Below, one piece after another: positions 24,759-36,803 of a stretch of 64,000 bases of DNA (position 1 is the stretch's first letter; the number at the start of each line of letters is the position of its first letter). The position numbers and the translations under genes were made by a program. Source of the stretch: Heterohyrax brucei. Its lineage: Eukaryota; Chordata; Mammalia; Hyracoidea; Procaviidae. A model generated the notes under the pieces. It searched no databases and was not told where the DNA came from. It saw only the letters and a program-made list of their open reading frames with translations. The DNA lies in NCBI GenBank assembly GCA_028571685.1, contig CM053143.1:5137501-5201500 (forward strand), given 5' to 3'.

Positions 24759-26738
24759 AAGAAAGATTATACAACAATATCGCTCATGAATATAGATGCA
24801 AAAATCCTCAACAGAATTCTAGCCAATGGAATTCAGCATATTTAAAAAAAAAATGTGCCACATCAAATTAAGATTCATACCAAGTGTACAAATATGGTTC
24901 AACATTAGAAGATCAGTCAATGTAATCCATTCCATAAATGAAAGGGAAAAATCACATAATCACCTCAATCACTGCAGAAAAGGCATTGAAGTCCAACATG
25001 CATTCCTGATAAAATCTGTCAATAAGATAAGTCCAGAAGTAAGTTTCTCAACATAATAAAGGGCATCTATACAAAACCAACATCCAACATTATTCTTACT
25101 GGAGAGCTGAAAACATTTCCCTTGAGAACAAATAAGACAAGGATTACTTTATTAGTACTCCTGTTCTCTTTACCATGGTACAGAAAGTCCTCGCTAGAGC
25201 AATAAGGCAGAAAAAGAAGTAAAGAACAACCAAATTGGTAATAAAGAATTTGACCTTTCCCTATTTGTGAACCATATGATATTATACATGGAAAACCCAA
25301 AAGTCTCCAAGAGGTAGAAACATTCAGGAGATCATCAGGATACAAGATTAACCTGCACAAAGTGGTTTGATTCCTATACACCAATAAAGAGATCCATGGA
25401 AAGGAAAATAGGAAACAACACCATCCATAATAACCAAACTCAACCCACTGCTGTCAAGCTGGTTCTGACTCACAGCAACCCTACAGGACAGAGTAGAACT
25501 GCCCGTAGTTTAAAAGGAGCACCTGGTAGATTTGAACTGCCAGTCTTTTGGTTAGCAGTCATAGCATTTAACCACCATACTACCAGGTTTTGCACTACCC
25601 ACAGTAGCCCCTAAAAAAGTAAAATACTTAAGAATAAATCTAACAAGGTACGTAAAAGGCTTATACAAAGGAAATAAAAAACACTACTGCAGGAAACCAG
25701 AAGAGCTCTACACAAATGGAAAAACATGCCATGCTCATGAATAGGTAGACTCAAGATTGTGAAAATGACATCTCTACCCAAAACGATTTCCAAATACAAT
25801 GCAATACTGATCCATATACCAACAGCATTCTAAAAAGAGACAGAAAATCCCATCACTAACTTCGTATTCAAAGGGGAAAAATCCAGGATAAATAAAGCAC
25901 TATTAAAGAAAAATAAAACAGGAGTACTTGCACTACCTGACCTCAGAACCTGCTATATAGCTATGGTAGTCGGGCACTGGTGCAACAAGAGATAAATTGA
26001 CCAACAGAACAAAACTAAAATGTCGGATGTAAATGTATCATCTGTGGTCACCTGGTCTTCAACAGGGACCGCAAATCCGTCAAATGCAGAGAAAAACATC
26101 TTTATAAAAAATGATGGTGGCAAAACTGGATGTTTATCTGCCAAAAAATAAAATAGGACCCATACCTCACACCACATAAAAAATTAACTCAAAATAAATT
26201 TAAGACATAAATGTGAAGCCAAAAACTATAAAGTTCACATAGTAAAAAATAGGACTAACACTAGACCCTCTAATGCATAGCATTGATAGGATATGAATCA
26301 TAACTGATAACACAGAAAGTCCTGAAGGTAAGCTAGTTAACTGGGATATTCTAAAATTTTAACACTGATGCTTATCAAAAGACTTCACCAAAAGTGTATT
26401 CCAACACCTCTACAAAAAATAAAAATAAAAAATAAATAATCCCATTAAGAAATGGGTAATGAAAATGAATAGACACTTCACAAGGGAAGATATTCAACTG
26501 GCCAACAGACACATGAGGAAATGCTTGCAATGACTAGCCATTATAGAAATGCAAATCAAAACAACAATGGGATACTATCTTACACCAGCTTCAATGGCAT
26601 GTATCAAAAATACAGGAGATAACAAATGTTGGGAAGGCTGGGCGAAGGTTCTAACTCATCAACACTGCTATTGGGAATGCAAAATGGTACAAGTGATTTG
26701 GAAAGCAATATGGCACTTCCTCAGAAAGATAGAAATTG
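24759..26738 (+). mobile_element. Older L1 copy C, right part (RT to ORF2 C-terminus)
   Basis: The ORF2 sequence interrupted at 17570 resumes with CAATATCGCTCATGAATATA (RT region) and runs to the C-terminal region (AACAAATGTTGGGAAGGCTG, then TATGGCACTTCCTCAGAAAG). It is interrupted by the reverse SINE at 25434-25600. It ends abruptly at 26738, before the 3'UTR, where the strand of L1 similarity flips. It is too decayed for a continuous frame. Confidence 0.8.
25434..25600 (-). mobile_element. AfroSINE inserted in L1 copy C
   Basis: The plus strand starts AAACTCAACCCACTGCTGTC, runs through GGACAGAGTAGAACTGCC and TCTTTTGGTTAGCAGTCATA, and ends ACTACCAGGTTTTGC. This is the complete reverse-oriented SINE. 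L1 text resumes as AGTAGCCCCTAAAAAAG, with a diverged TSD (CCATAATAACC versus CCCACAGTAGCC). The open frame across it (25396-25614) is only read-through of the repeat. Confidence 0.88.
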
Positions 26739-28594
26739 GTGGTTTGTATATTTTGTTGATCCTTTCAAAGAACAAGCTTTTGGTGTTGCTAATTCTTTCA
26801 GTTAATTTTCTATTCTCTATTTCATTTATTTTTGCTCTGATCTTTTATTATTTCTTTTCTTCTGGTGGCTGTGGGCTTCTTTTGCTGTTCTCTTTCCAGT
26901 TGTTCAGTTGTGCAGCTAATGCTTTGATTTTATCCCTTCTTTTTTGATGTGTGTACCTATTGCTATAAGCTGACCTCTGGATTTTCTTTTCTGTGTGTCA
27001 AAGATTTTGGTAAGATGTGTTTTCATTCTTGTTTTATTCCAGGAATTTTTTATTCCATTTCTGATTTTGTCTGCTACCCAGTGTTTTTTAGCATGTTGTT
27101 ATTTGCTTTCTGTGTAATTGATATTTTTCCTTGTTCTTCCTGTTGTTAATATCTACTTTGATGGGACTGTAGTCATACGCTTTACGCTATCGCAATGTTT
27201 TGAATTTGTTGAGGGTTGCTTTGAGGTCTAGAATATGGTCTATTCTGGAGAATGTTCTGTGTACATTGGAAAAGAACGTGTTCTTTACAGTTGTTGGTTA
27301 AAGTGGTTTATATATGTCTATAAGGTCAAGAAGACTATGTGTCCTTTAGCTCCTCTGTATCTTTGTTGAGTTTCTTTCTTGATGTCTTGTCTTTTACTAA
27401 GAGTGGTGTCTTGAAGTTTCCTACTATTACAGTGAAATTGTCAGTTTCTCTTTTCAGGTCTGTTACTTTGGTTTATGTATTTTGGAGTCCTGTCATTGGG
27501 TGAAAAGATGTTTGTTATGGTTAGGTCTTCATAATGGATCATCACTTTGTCTTCTTTGGTGGATTTTCTTTTAAAGTCTCTTTGGTCTAAGGTTAGTATT
27601 TCCACTCCTGCTCTTTTATAGTAGCTATTTGTTTGATTTTTTTTCCATCATAAATTTACATCCTTATTTCTAAGGTATGTCTCTTGCAGATAGCATATTG
27701 ATGAATCCTGATTTTTAGCTGTTGTGTTTTATTTTAATCTATTCTGTTAATCTGTCTTTTTGTGGGTATCTTTAGGACATTTATATTCAGTGCCATTATT
27801 GATAGGTGTCAGTTTACTGCTGTCATTTTGTAATGCTTTTTTTGTGTTCACTTCTGACATTTTCTTTGTTCCTTTTACTCTCCTGTGTTGAATTTTTTGG
27901 TTTGTGAATTTATTTTTTATTACTTTTGTTTTTCTATGTTTTGTTGTTGTTGAGACTTTATGTTTTTTTAATTTATTTTGATGACTAGGTTTGTTAACTT
28001 TCTTTGTGTTTACCTTGAAATTAACCTTTATATTCCTAGGTTTAAAACAATCTATTATTACTTGCTATCACCTTGCCTTCCTCTCCATTAGAAAGTTGTA
28101 TACTTACACCCTTTATTCCTTCTGTTATTGTTGTGACATTGCTGTTATTTACAGATTAACATCTCGGGTTCCCTGTGGCAACTTTTTTGTTTGTTTTAAA
28201 TAGTCCTTGAGAATTCCTTTCTTAGGCTGGTATCTGGCCAGTACAATCTTGCATCCTATATTGACATTGATGTCTGGTGTTGTCTCAGATCAAAGAATTA
28301 CCTTTAACAATTCTTGTAAGTGTGGTTCATTTTTCACATATTCCCTTAATTTCTGTTTATCTGGAAATGTCCTAATGTCATCATCATATCTGAACAACAG
28401 TTTTGCAGTATATATATATATTTTTTTGGTTGAAAGTTTTTTGTCTTTCCCTTCAGAATTTTATGGATGTCATACCATTGGCTTCTTGTCTGCATAGCTT
28501 CTACCAACTAATCAGAGCTTAGTCTTATTGTTTCTTTTCTATATGCGACTTTTTATTTTTCTCAAGACGGTTTCAGAATTTTATTTTGTCTTTT

Positions 28595-28749
28595 GGAAAC
28601 CCTGGTGGCTTAGTAGGTTAGATGCTACCTCTACTAACCAAAAGGTCCACAGTTCAAATCTGCCAGGTTCTCCTTGGAAACTCTAGGAGGCCATTCTACT
28701 CTGATCCCTAGGGTTGCCATGAGACAGACTCTACTTGAGTTTGGTTTTA
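28595..28749 (+). mobile_element. AfroSINE, nearly complete, with Pol III boxes
   Basis: It begins GGAAACCCTGGTGGCTTAG. The A box falls at about 28605-28616 (TGGCTTAGTAGG) and the B box at about 28651-28660 (AGTTCAAATC). The 3' part GTTGCCATGAGACAGACTCT precedes a GAGTTTGGTTTTA tail. This is the clearest full SINE in the window and the best local reference for the truncated ones. It interrupts ORF1 of the inverted ancient L1. Confidence 0.92.
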
Positions 28750-29976
28750 TTGAATGTGATTATGATATGCCATGGTGATTTTCTTTTATGGTCTATCATT
28801 ATATAGTGCTCATTGAACTTCCTGAATGGTCAGCTTTTCATCTTTTATAATACTAAGGAAGTTTTCTGTCAGCAATTCTTCAATAAACCTCTTTATATTT
28901 TCTGATTTCCTCCCTCTTCTAGAATCTTGGTCATTCACACATTTTTGGTTTTCATCTTCTCTTACAGAATCCTTCATTTTTTTAATTCATTTTTCTGGTT
29001 TTTTCCTCAGAGTGTATCCAGATGTTCATCTTCAGTTTTACTGATCCTGTCTTCCATCATTTCAAACCTGTTCCTCAGCGCTTCTCTGACACTACCCATT
29101 TCTGAAATTTTGTTGCTTATCCTCTGGATTTCTAAGTGTTATTTTGGATAATTTCTTGTTGTGAGTTTATCTTAACATTTTATTCCTGTTATTTTCCTGA
29201 ATTCTTCTATGACTTTGCCTGCCTTTTCCATGAATTTGTTTATTGTATCATCTTTTTTGTCAGCTTTTTGCTTAAACTTTTGCATAGCTTTCAATATTAG
29301 AGATTTGGGTTCCCTGTCAGGTAATTCTTATGTCTTTTCTTCTACTGGAAAGTCATCTGGTGTTTTATATTGATTGCCTAATTGAGCAATTCTGTCCTGT
29401 TTTCTGTTTTGTTTTTATATTTTATATTGTCTGCCATCTTCAGGACATTCTATAGTTATTTTCTTTGCTACTGATTGTGCATCTTTTTGTTTTGTTTTTT
29501 TTGTTTGTTTGTTTTGTCTGGTAATGACAGACTGGGTGGGCTGTGTGTTCCTTGTTGTTTGTTCATCTGTGGTCACAATACTTTTCGTCACCTTTCCAAT
29601 AGGTAGGACCAGTCACTCTGCTATGATGTAGGAGAGTAAGTCGAGATAAAGGGGAGGGTTGTGATGGGTTGTTTATGGCACATAATAGATCTGACAAGGA
29701 AGACTGGGATTCAAACATGGCAGGTTCCGATAGGCTGTGACTGTGCTACTCTGGGGTATGACGTTTAGTACACAATAAAGGTAAGGTAAAATAAGGAGGA
29801 GACTGTGAATTGTGGAGCTGAGATGGGAATGGGAAAGAGGAGAGTGCAGAGAGAATCAGGAGCCAAAAAGAAAAAAAAAGGGAAGAGAAAGAAGAGTGCT
29901 AAGAGAACTTGCTGTTGGAGTAGAAATATATGAAACCAAGAAATGAAGAAAAACAAAAGAAAAAAAATCTAGGTAA

Positions 29977-30228
29977 AAATTGGATGCACTTTATGGCTAT
30001 ATGCATCTACAGGATATCATCCTGCTGACCTCTGGCTGGAGGAAGGAGAGTGGGTGGAGAAGAGGGGAAAGAAGACTGTTGGGAGGATGAGACATATACG
30101 GAGCAGAGAGGAATAGTGTGCTGTCACTGGGCAGGGAGAGCTGTGGAAGCTGCATATAGGTGGGCATGTAAATTTATATGGGAATGTACATTTCCACTCA
30201 GTCATAATAAAAAAAAAAAGAGGAAAAA
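29977..30228 (+). mobile_element. Strongly 5'-truncated young L1 (3'UTR end only)
   Basis: About 250 bp starts in the 3'UTR at TTGGATGCACTTTATGGC and ends TTTCCACTCAGTCATAATAA with an A-rich tail. It closely matches the ends of the nested L1s at 2716 and 5608. Flanks AAAAAAAATCT (29962-29972) and AAAAGAAAATCT (30236-30247) are a plausible imperfect TSD in an A-rich target. It sits inside the inverted ancient L1. Confidence 0.88.
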
Positions 30229-31412
30229 AATTTTAAAAAGAAAATCTCCCAGGAGTCCAACTAGTGTGGCTGTGAAGACCAAGGAAGTGGCTGCCAGGCT
30301 GATCAGTAAAGCCTGGCCAGAAGGAGTACAGATGTCACACAGTGCCAGGTATTGAGGAAACAAGAAACAAGGTAAATAAAGAGATAAAAACTGAAAAATG
30401 AAGAAAGGCAGAGAGGGAAAATGCCCCTGAGGATCACAATGATGCAGCTGAGTAGACTGGAATAGTAGCTCCTACTCAGCACAGTACAACTCAGCTACAA
30501 ATAGTTTCCAAGCTGTGAAAACAAAAAGAAAACAAACAAATGAAACAGAACAAAATAAAACAAAATGAACAAAAAACCCTAGGGATCCCACCACAGTGAT
30601 ATCATAGGGAGGGGTTGTTGTTATTGAGTCAAACAGCACTTCAAGCCTTTCATGAAGGAACCAAAATGGCACCCAGAGTTACGTGTTCAAGAGAAAGGAT
30701 GGTGAGGTGATGGAAGGCACAGCAGAAACCAAAAGAAACAAAAATATCAATACCAGTACAGACAAATGGCACTCAGGGTGCTGACCATTGTGTGCAGAGT
30801 GAATCCAAACAGCCAAGCACCAAAGGAGTTGCCTTCTGGACAACAGATTGCCACTTGTGGGAAATGGGAGTACGCTGAATAGAAGTAAGGAAGAAGGGTA
30901 AGTTTTAGGAAAGTGTATACTGCCGGTTTCCAGGTGTTCTATTTCATTCTGGGAGCTTCATGAAGCTGCTTTCCCTTAGTGCTTGTGTGGTAGTCTCTGA
31001 TGTAGATGGGACAAATCCAGTGATCAGGGATTCTGCACTTCTCCGAGCCACCACAAGCAGCCCAGAAGTGGCAGTGATAGAGTAGCATGGAGAGTATATG
31101 GAGTGGGAAAGTACTTATTGCTGGTTACTGGGTGCTTTGTCTCCTGGTGAGAGCTCCATGAAGCCGTTTTCCTGTCTGCTGATCTCTGATAGGCATCCAA
31201 CATGGTGAATTCCTGCAGTGTTAGCTGATGGGGTCTTCTCTATTTTTCTGTCCTCATTCGCTTTTCTTTATCAGTTTCTTATTCCATTCTACGTTTGGTT
31301 GGGTTATTTATCTTCTCATTTAATACTTCCATTTCCATGATTGACATTTGTCTGTTTTACTTAGTTTTTTGGATCTTTACTGTGGAGGAATGGCACTATG
31401 CTTTTGTTTGTG

Positions 31413-32965
31413 GTGGCATGTTGGCTGAAGTCCAGTATAACCATTTTGGAAATCAATTTAGCACTTTCTTAAATTTCTAGAAATAGAAGTATCACATGAT
31501 CCAACTATTCCACTCTTTGGAACATATTCTAGAGAAATAACAGCCCTCATATGAATAGAAAATTTCATACTCACGTCTTTTGCAGCACTGCTTGAAATAG
31601 CAAAAAGAGAGAAACAACCTGGGTGACCATTAACAGGGAAATGGATAGAAAGTATTATGGCATATTCACACAACAGAATACTATTCATTAACAAAGAGCT
31701 ATAATAAATCTCAGAAACATCTCATGGATCAATCCGGAAGGCATTATTCTGAGTGAAAACAGTTGCAAAGGACAAATACTGTATGAGATCACCATTACAA
31801 GAATTCAAGAAAAAGTCTGAATACATAAGAAAACTTTTTTTGGTTGTTAAGAGAACACGGAGTGAGGGAGAGGAGAACTCATTAACTAGATTTAAAAAAA
31901 AAACAAAAAACTTGACGGCACTTGGCTTGGCTTGGCTGTTGCCTGTAAGTTGATTCCAGTTTATAATGACCTGATAGAACAGAAAACTCCCTAGAGAGTT
32001 TCCAGGGAGTAACTAGTTGATTCAAACTGCCTATCTTTTGGTTGGCAGCTGTAGAATTTAATCACTATGCCATGAGGGTTTTCCACTAGCTAGATAGTGG
32101 ACAAAAATTAGGCTAAACAGAGGACAACATGCAATACAGGGGAAGTTGTCACCACTGAACTAAACCAAAAGCTAAGAAATTTTCTTAACACAACCAAACA
32201 CCTCAAGGGACAGTGCAGCAAGGGTCAGGGTCTGGGACCATGGTTTCAGGAGATGTCTAGGTCAATAGACAACAAAGTCTGTTAAGAATATACTGTACAT
32301 CCCATTTTGGTCAGTGGTGTCTGGAGTCTTGAAAGCTATCGAACTGCAATCTAAGATGCTTCAACTGATTTCAATCCATCTATGGCAAAGGTAAAGAAAG
32401 AACACCAAAGACCAAAGGAAAATATTAGCCCAAGAGACAAAAACCAAAGACTCCATCAGCCTAAGACCAGGAAAACTAGATGTTGCCAGACTACCTCCAG
32501 TGACTGCCCTGATAGGGAACACAACAGGGCTTTTCTGCTGGAGCAGGAGAAAAGTGGGATACAGAACTCAAATTCTAGTAAAAAGATCAAGTTTAAAGGT
32601 CTGAATGAAACTGAGGGATCCCCAGAAGACATGGCCCCTGAATTCTCTGTTAACCTAGCATTAAGACGACTCCCAGAGCCAACTCATCAGACAAAATGTA
32701 GACTGAACTGTAAGATATAAAATGATACTAGTGAAGAGTATGCTTCTTTGTTTGAGTAGATACATGAGACTAAGTAGGCAGCTCCTGTCCAGAGGTGAGA
32801 TGAAAAGGTAAAAAGGGACAGGAGCTGACTGAATGGAGATACGAAATCCAGGGTGGTAAAGAGGAATGTGCCATTACACTATAGGGATAGCAACGAGCGT
32901 CACATTACAATGTGTGTATAAAATTTTGTATGAAAAAGCAACTTGAACTGTTCAGCTTTTAACCG
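31413..32965 (+). mobile_element. Ancient L1 3' end (ORF2 C-terminus plus long 3'UTR)
   Basis: It starts with a TTTTGGAAATCAATTTAGCAC segment of the ORF2 C-terminus and passes ACAAATACTGTATGAGATC near 31772. It continues as a 3'UTR with GAGTCTTGAAAGCTATCGAA at 32325, the same conserved block as in the younger L1s, and ends near GTATAAAATTTTGTATGAAA at 32914. It is interrupted by a reverse SINE at 31892-32084. Conservation of the 3'UTR block across this old and the younger copies is notable. The open frame at 32382-32720 is within the 3'UTR. Confidence 0.78.
31892..32084 (-). mobile_element. AfroSINE with an inverted-repeat tail
   Basis: The body is a reverse SINE (GATAGAACAGAAAACTCC, CTATCTTTTGGTTGGCAGCT, CATGAGGGTTTTCC). 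Its tail side is odd. CTTGACGGCACTTGGCTTGG (31911-31930) is the SINE 3' end in forward sense. It is followed directly by GTTGCCTGTAAGTTGATTCC, the same end in reverse sense. This makes a short hairpin-like inverted repeat. Flanks TAACTAGAT and TAGCTAGAT form an 8-of-9 match TSD, so the whole unit was inserted into the L1 3'UTR. Confidence 0.82.
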
Positions 32966-33458
32966 AAGAACAATTGAAAAAGATGTCAGTCAAAGAACAA
33001 AAAAAAAGGACTTCAGGAATTGACAATATACTGAATTACCTCAGCAAAGGGATGTTATACCAGAGGTGTTCACTTATCTATACCAAAATATATGGAAGAT
33101 AGTTTCCTAGACAACCAAATGGAAGAGTTCCATAAACATGTCCATTCTAAAGAAAAGTGATACAGCAGAATGCAGAATAATCAAATGATATTACTAATAT
33201 CACATGCCATAAAATTTTTCTGAAGATACATGAAAAACAATTGCAGCTGTACAGCAACAAGGAAGTGCCAGAGATCCAGGCTAAATTTAGAAAAGTATGT
33301 GAATTCAAGAATGTAATTGTTAAGGTAGGATGGATCTTGGCTGAGAGCAGAAAACACTAGAAAGATATTTACCTGTGTTTCATTGACTATGCAATGGCAG
33401 TTTACTGTGGGGATTATAACAAATTATAGCATTATGAAGAATGGGACTTCTGAAGATT
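32966..33458 (+). mobile_element. RTE/BovB-type LINE fragment (RT domain, 5' side)
   Basis: The order TTCAGGAATTGACAATATAC, AATATCACATGCCATAAAAT, TTTTTCTGAAGATACATG, GGCTGAGAGCAGAAAACAC, TTCATTGACTATGCAATGG matches the RT region of the Afrotherian RTE element. It also matches the overlapping fragment at 58240-58985. A short motif A text (FIDYA) is visible near 33382. It ends where L1 copy E begins (33461). Confidence 0.82.
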
Positions 33459-33460
33459 CT

Positions 33461-34850
33461 CGGAGGTGGGGACAAGATGGCAGACTAGACACATGTCTCC
33501 TCAATTCCTTCTGAGAACTAAGGCCTAGAATAGTAAGTGAATGGAGCAGTGTGTACATTCTAGGAGCCCCAGGATCTGGAGTAGGATTGTAAGATTAGAC
33601 TGGGTAACAGAAATGGGAAAACTACTCTGTCAGAGGTGACGTACTGACATACTGCTTCCTGCTTCTGCTGATGCACCGTTTGAGAGGACTACAGGTTCAA
33701 ATGCCTTCTTTGTTATTAGGGAACGGGGAGTGGGTCTGCTGAGCACGTAAGCCTGGAATGAGCCAGCTAATATGCTGAACTGCACTGCTTAAGTAAACAG
33801 TGTACACTGCAGCAGAAAGTCTGTGCTTACAACAGCCTCATCTTGAGAACCTGGCTGCTGACCAAGGCTGTCATTGCCCCTCCCCGCTTTCTTCTCTGAG
33901 CTGCAGCCATAGATTCTGCTGACTCATTGTAGAAAGACAGTTCAGGTGGGATGTCATCTTGGTCACCTGAGAGGTGGGGTCATGCACACCTGAGGTCTCA
34001 TCTGAGGGTAATTCTCACTCTGAGCAACTGCCTAACTGGAAAGTGTTTCTCTAACAGGAAAGCTGTTTCAAAGACAATCTTACCTAGGGATCACGGTGGC
34101 ATCTGGCAGCCAAGGATGGCTGTGCCCTAACCCCTCCCTTCTTTGAGCCATGTCACAGCATCTGGGGACAGTTCTATGATGTGTCATCAATGTCAGCTGG
34201 GAGGTGGGGCTGCCACCCCCGAGAGCCTGGCTACTAGGAGGGCCTGCTGGACAGCACCTCTCTCAGCAGTAAGGCAGGTTTTAAAAAAAGACCAGCTGGA
34301 GAATGCAGCAGTGACGGGTTGTTGAGTGAGTTGGCAGCATTTATACCACCCTTCAGTGAGCGACATCATAGCATCAGCTGACAGGTCCAAAGAGACTCCA
34401 TAAGAAGGACACCATCTTTGCCACCCAGGAGGTGGCACCTGACAACTCTGAGGGCAGGGCTGTGCACGTGCCTGCTGGACAGCACCCCTCACAGCAGAAG
34501 AGCAGTTTTTATGTTAAAAACATCTAGAGAGCACAGTAATCTCGGGCAGCTGAGTATGGTAGCATCCTTCTCTCCTCCCTTCCCTGAAGTTCAGGCTTGA
34601 GTGACATGATAACAGAGAGTCACCACAAGTAACTTGCCACCTCTAGCAGCCAGGATGTGGGGCCTGCCACTCCTGGGAGCACAGCTGAGTCCAGCCACTA
34701 GATAATGCATGACCAAATCTAGTGGAACTCCTATTCCCCTCTAAGAACAGCGCCACAGCTCCAGTTGGTCTAACACTAGAGAAACTGAACAGCTTCTTGC
34801 CAGTGTGCAGACAACAATCAATATCTAACCATTTAAAGAAGCAGACCACA
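33461..34850 (+). promoter_or_regulatory. L1 5'UTR with YY1-type start and internal repeats, copy E
   Basis: The start GGAGGTGGGGACAAGATGGC includes AAGATGGC (33473-33480), the core of the YY1 site that positions L1 transcription in other mammals. The rest is GC-richer than the surroundings. It holds repeated units about 228 bp apart: the CCTGCTGGACAGCAC motif occurs at 34243 and 34471, each after a GGAGGTGG motif. This 5'UTR is about 1.39 kb, roughly 300 bp longer than in copies B and F, consistent with one extra repeat unit. Confidence 0.72.
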
Positions 34851-34882
34851 ATGTTTCCCCAAAATAATCAAAATAAAAATTC

Positions 34883-35397
34883 TGTTTTAGTCAGCTAGGG
34901 CTGCTCTAACAGAAATATCACAGAGTGGATGGCTTTAACAAAGGAATGTTTATTCTTACACAGTCCAGTAGGCTACAAGTCCAAATTCAGGATGTCTGCT
35001 CCAGGGATAGTCTTTCCCCCTTGTCAACTCTGGAGAAAATTCTGATATTGTATCAGTCTTTGTCCAGGGAGCATCTTGGTGCAAGAACTTTGGATCTGAA
35101 GAACATGCTGTTCTGGTACTGCCTTCTTGGTGGTGTGAGGTTCTCAAATCTCTGCCTGCTTCCCCTTCCTTTTATCTCTTGCAGGATGAAAGGATTAAAG
35201 GTAGGGCCAACCATACTTCGGGGAAACTCCCTTTACAGTGGGGCAGGGAGGTGATCTTATAAAGGGATTTACAATAACACCCTAATCCTTTAACATATAG
35301 CACAGCAAACTCACAAAATGGCAGACAATCAGAATACAGGAAATCATGGTCACACGCCTACACCTGTTTTGAGGCTGACACAATTCAGTCCATGACA
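34883..35397 (-). mobile_element. Solo MaLR-type LTR inside L1 ORF1 of copy E
   Basis: A 515-bp unit starts TGTTTTAGTCAGCTAGGGCT and ends TTCAGTCCATGACA. It is colinear with the LTR at 10794-11315 over its full length. It splits the ORF1 text CCAAAATAATCAAAATAAAAATTC from CCAAAAATTTGCGAGATGAA. The exact TSD is unclear. Its insertion post-dates copy E. Confidence 0.8.
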
Positions 35398-35731
35398 TGT
35401 TCCAAAAATTTGCGAGATGAAGAAGACCTTCTGAAATTATCAGATGTACAACAAAAAAGAATTACGTATAGCACTCTCCTAGAGATTAAACAAAATGAAG
35501 CAGAACAAAATGAAACATTAAGTAAGCTATATGAACTGCTGAAACATTAATTATCTGAAATCCAGCAGATCAATAATAAGATTACAGAAATAGACAATTC
35601 AATCCAAAGCCAAACGACCAGGGTTGAGGAGATGGAAGGTAGAATCAGCAAGTGTGAAGATAAAGCAACTGACACGAGCATTTATGAGGAGAATTCAGAG
35701 AAAAGAAGTAATAAAAATGAAGAAACATATG

Positions 35732-36803
35732 AGGGGCAGAGTCAAGATGGCAGACTAGAAGTGTGTCTCCTTAAGTCCCTCTGAAAACTAAGTCCTGGAT
35801 TGATAGTTAAACAAAGGCTTCTGGATACCCAGTGAGCCCTAGGACACAGCATAGGGCTGTCAATTTGGACTATATGCCACTGAACAGGAAACTTCTTATC
35901 TTTCACTGAACCCTGCCCTTGTTGAATGGCCGGCTCTCACAGACTGAAGGTAAGTGGCACTTTTAACTTTTTCTCTTTGCGTTAGCTGGCATGAGGGCTT
36001 TAAGATTAATAGGCAGCAAAGCTCAGCCACACTGCTGATGTGATCAGAAGGCAGACACACCACATTTTGAGAGCCCAGCTCTGGACTCTGAGAACCTCAG
36101 TCCCTTCACCTCTCTTTCTGAGCCTGTGCCATTGATTCAGCTATTTTGCAGGGGGTGGGAGAGCTTATGCTGGACACCACATTGTCCGACTGGGAGGCGG
36201 TATTACCCAAACAGAGGCCTCAGCAGGGTAATTCCCAGACTGGGAGGCAGTGCCAGCCTGGTGAGTGCTTTCCCAGCAGAAAAGCTGTGTTTAGTATATT
36301 GTAGCCTTACAGGTGGGGCTTAGCAATGGATGACAGCATGGCAACAACCTGTCCGTACTTTGAACTAGATTAAAGCATCTGGGGATGGATTTGGAGGAAC
36401 CTCCACTGCCAGATGGAAAGAGGGCCTAGCACACTCGACAGCCTAACTGATTTTGAAAGCTGTCAGGTAGCTTTTACCTTTCAAAATAAGACTACCTAGA
36501 GAAATAACTGTGGTGCACACTGAAGACATCTCTTCCATCCTTTATTTACCCATACCATAGGGTCAGCTGACAGCCCCCCAGAGACTCCATAAGTAGGACC
36601 ATGTCTTGCCAACCAGGAGGTGGAATCTGATACACCAGAGATTCCACTGGGCCCAGTCACTGGAGTACATAGAGGTGACGGGTGACCACTTTCCTTCTCA
36701 GACTGTGCCTCAGATCCTGTTAAGACAACACCAGAGAAACTAAACAACCTCTAGATGCCCCAAAAGCAACAAACCCTGGTCAGACACTTAAAGAAAAATA
36801 CAC
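35732..36803 (+). promoter_or_regulatory. L1 5'UTR, copy F, with intact YY1-type site
   Basis: AAGATGGC lies at 35743-35750 within GTCAAGATGGCAGACTAG, the best preserved 5' end of the plus-strand copies. It is likely the start-site element of the internal promoter. Repeat-like segments (CTGGGAGGCGGTATT at 36190, CTGGGAGGCAGTGCC at 36242, CCAGGAGGTGGAATC at 36613) correspond to the monomer-like units of the other 5'UTRs. Confidence 0.72.

Larger units (their letters stand above)
26739..31412 (-). mobile_element. Ancient L1 in inverted orientation (ORF2 start, ORF1, probable 5'UTR)
   Basis: Read on the minus strand, 26739-28200 is the N-terminal half of ORF2. It includes a GAACATTCTCCAGAATAGAC endonuclease segment near 27240-27260. 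28210-29290 is ORF1 (GAAGAATTGCTGACAGAAAA near 28870), and 29300-31412 is probably spacer or 5'UTR. It begins at the EN/RT linker, so its own RT and 3' end are missing. It holds a forward SINE at 28595-28749 and a young L1 3' end at 29977-30228. The plus strand is T-rich, giving long spurious plus-strand frames at 26549-29151. Confidence 0.7.

Noticed and set aside
26549..29151. Series of plus-strand open frames that look like membrane proteins
   Set aside because: They are antisense to an inverted L1. Its A-rich coding strand reads as Phe/Leu/Ile/Ser-rich peptides on the complement.
32382..32720. 112-codon open frame, possible small protein gene
   Set aside because: It lies wholly in an ancient L1 3'UTR. 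Its text parallels other 3'UTR copies in other frames, and there is no promoter or splice context.
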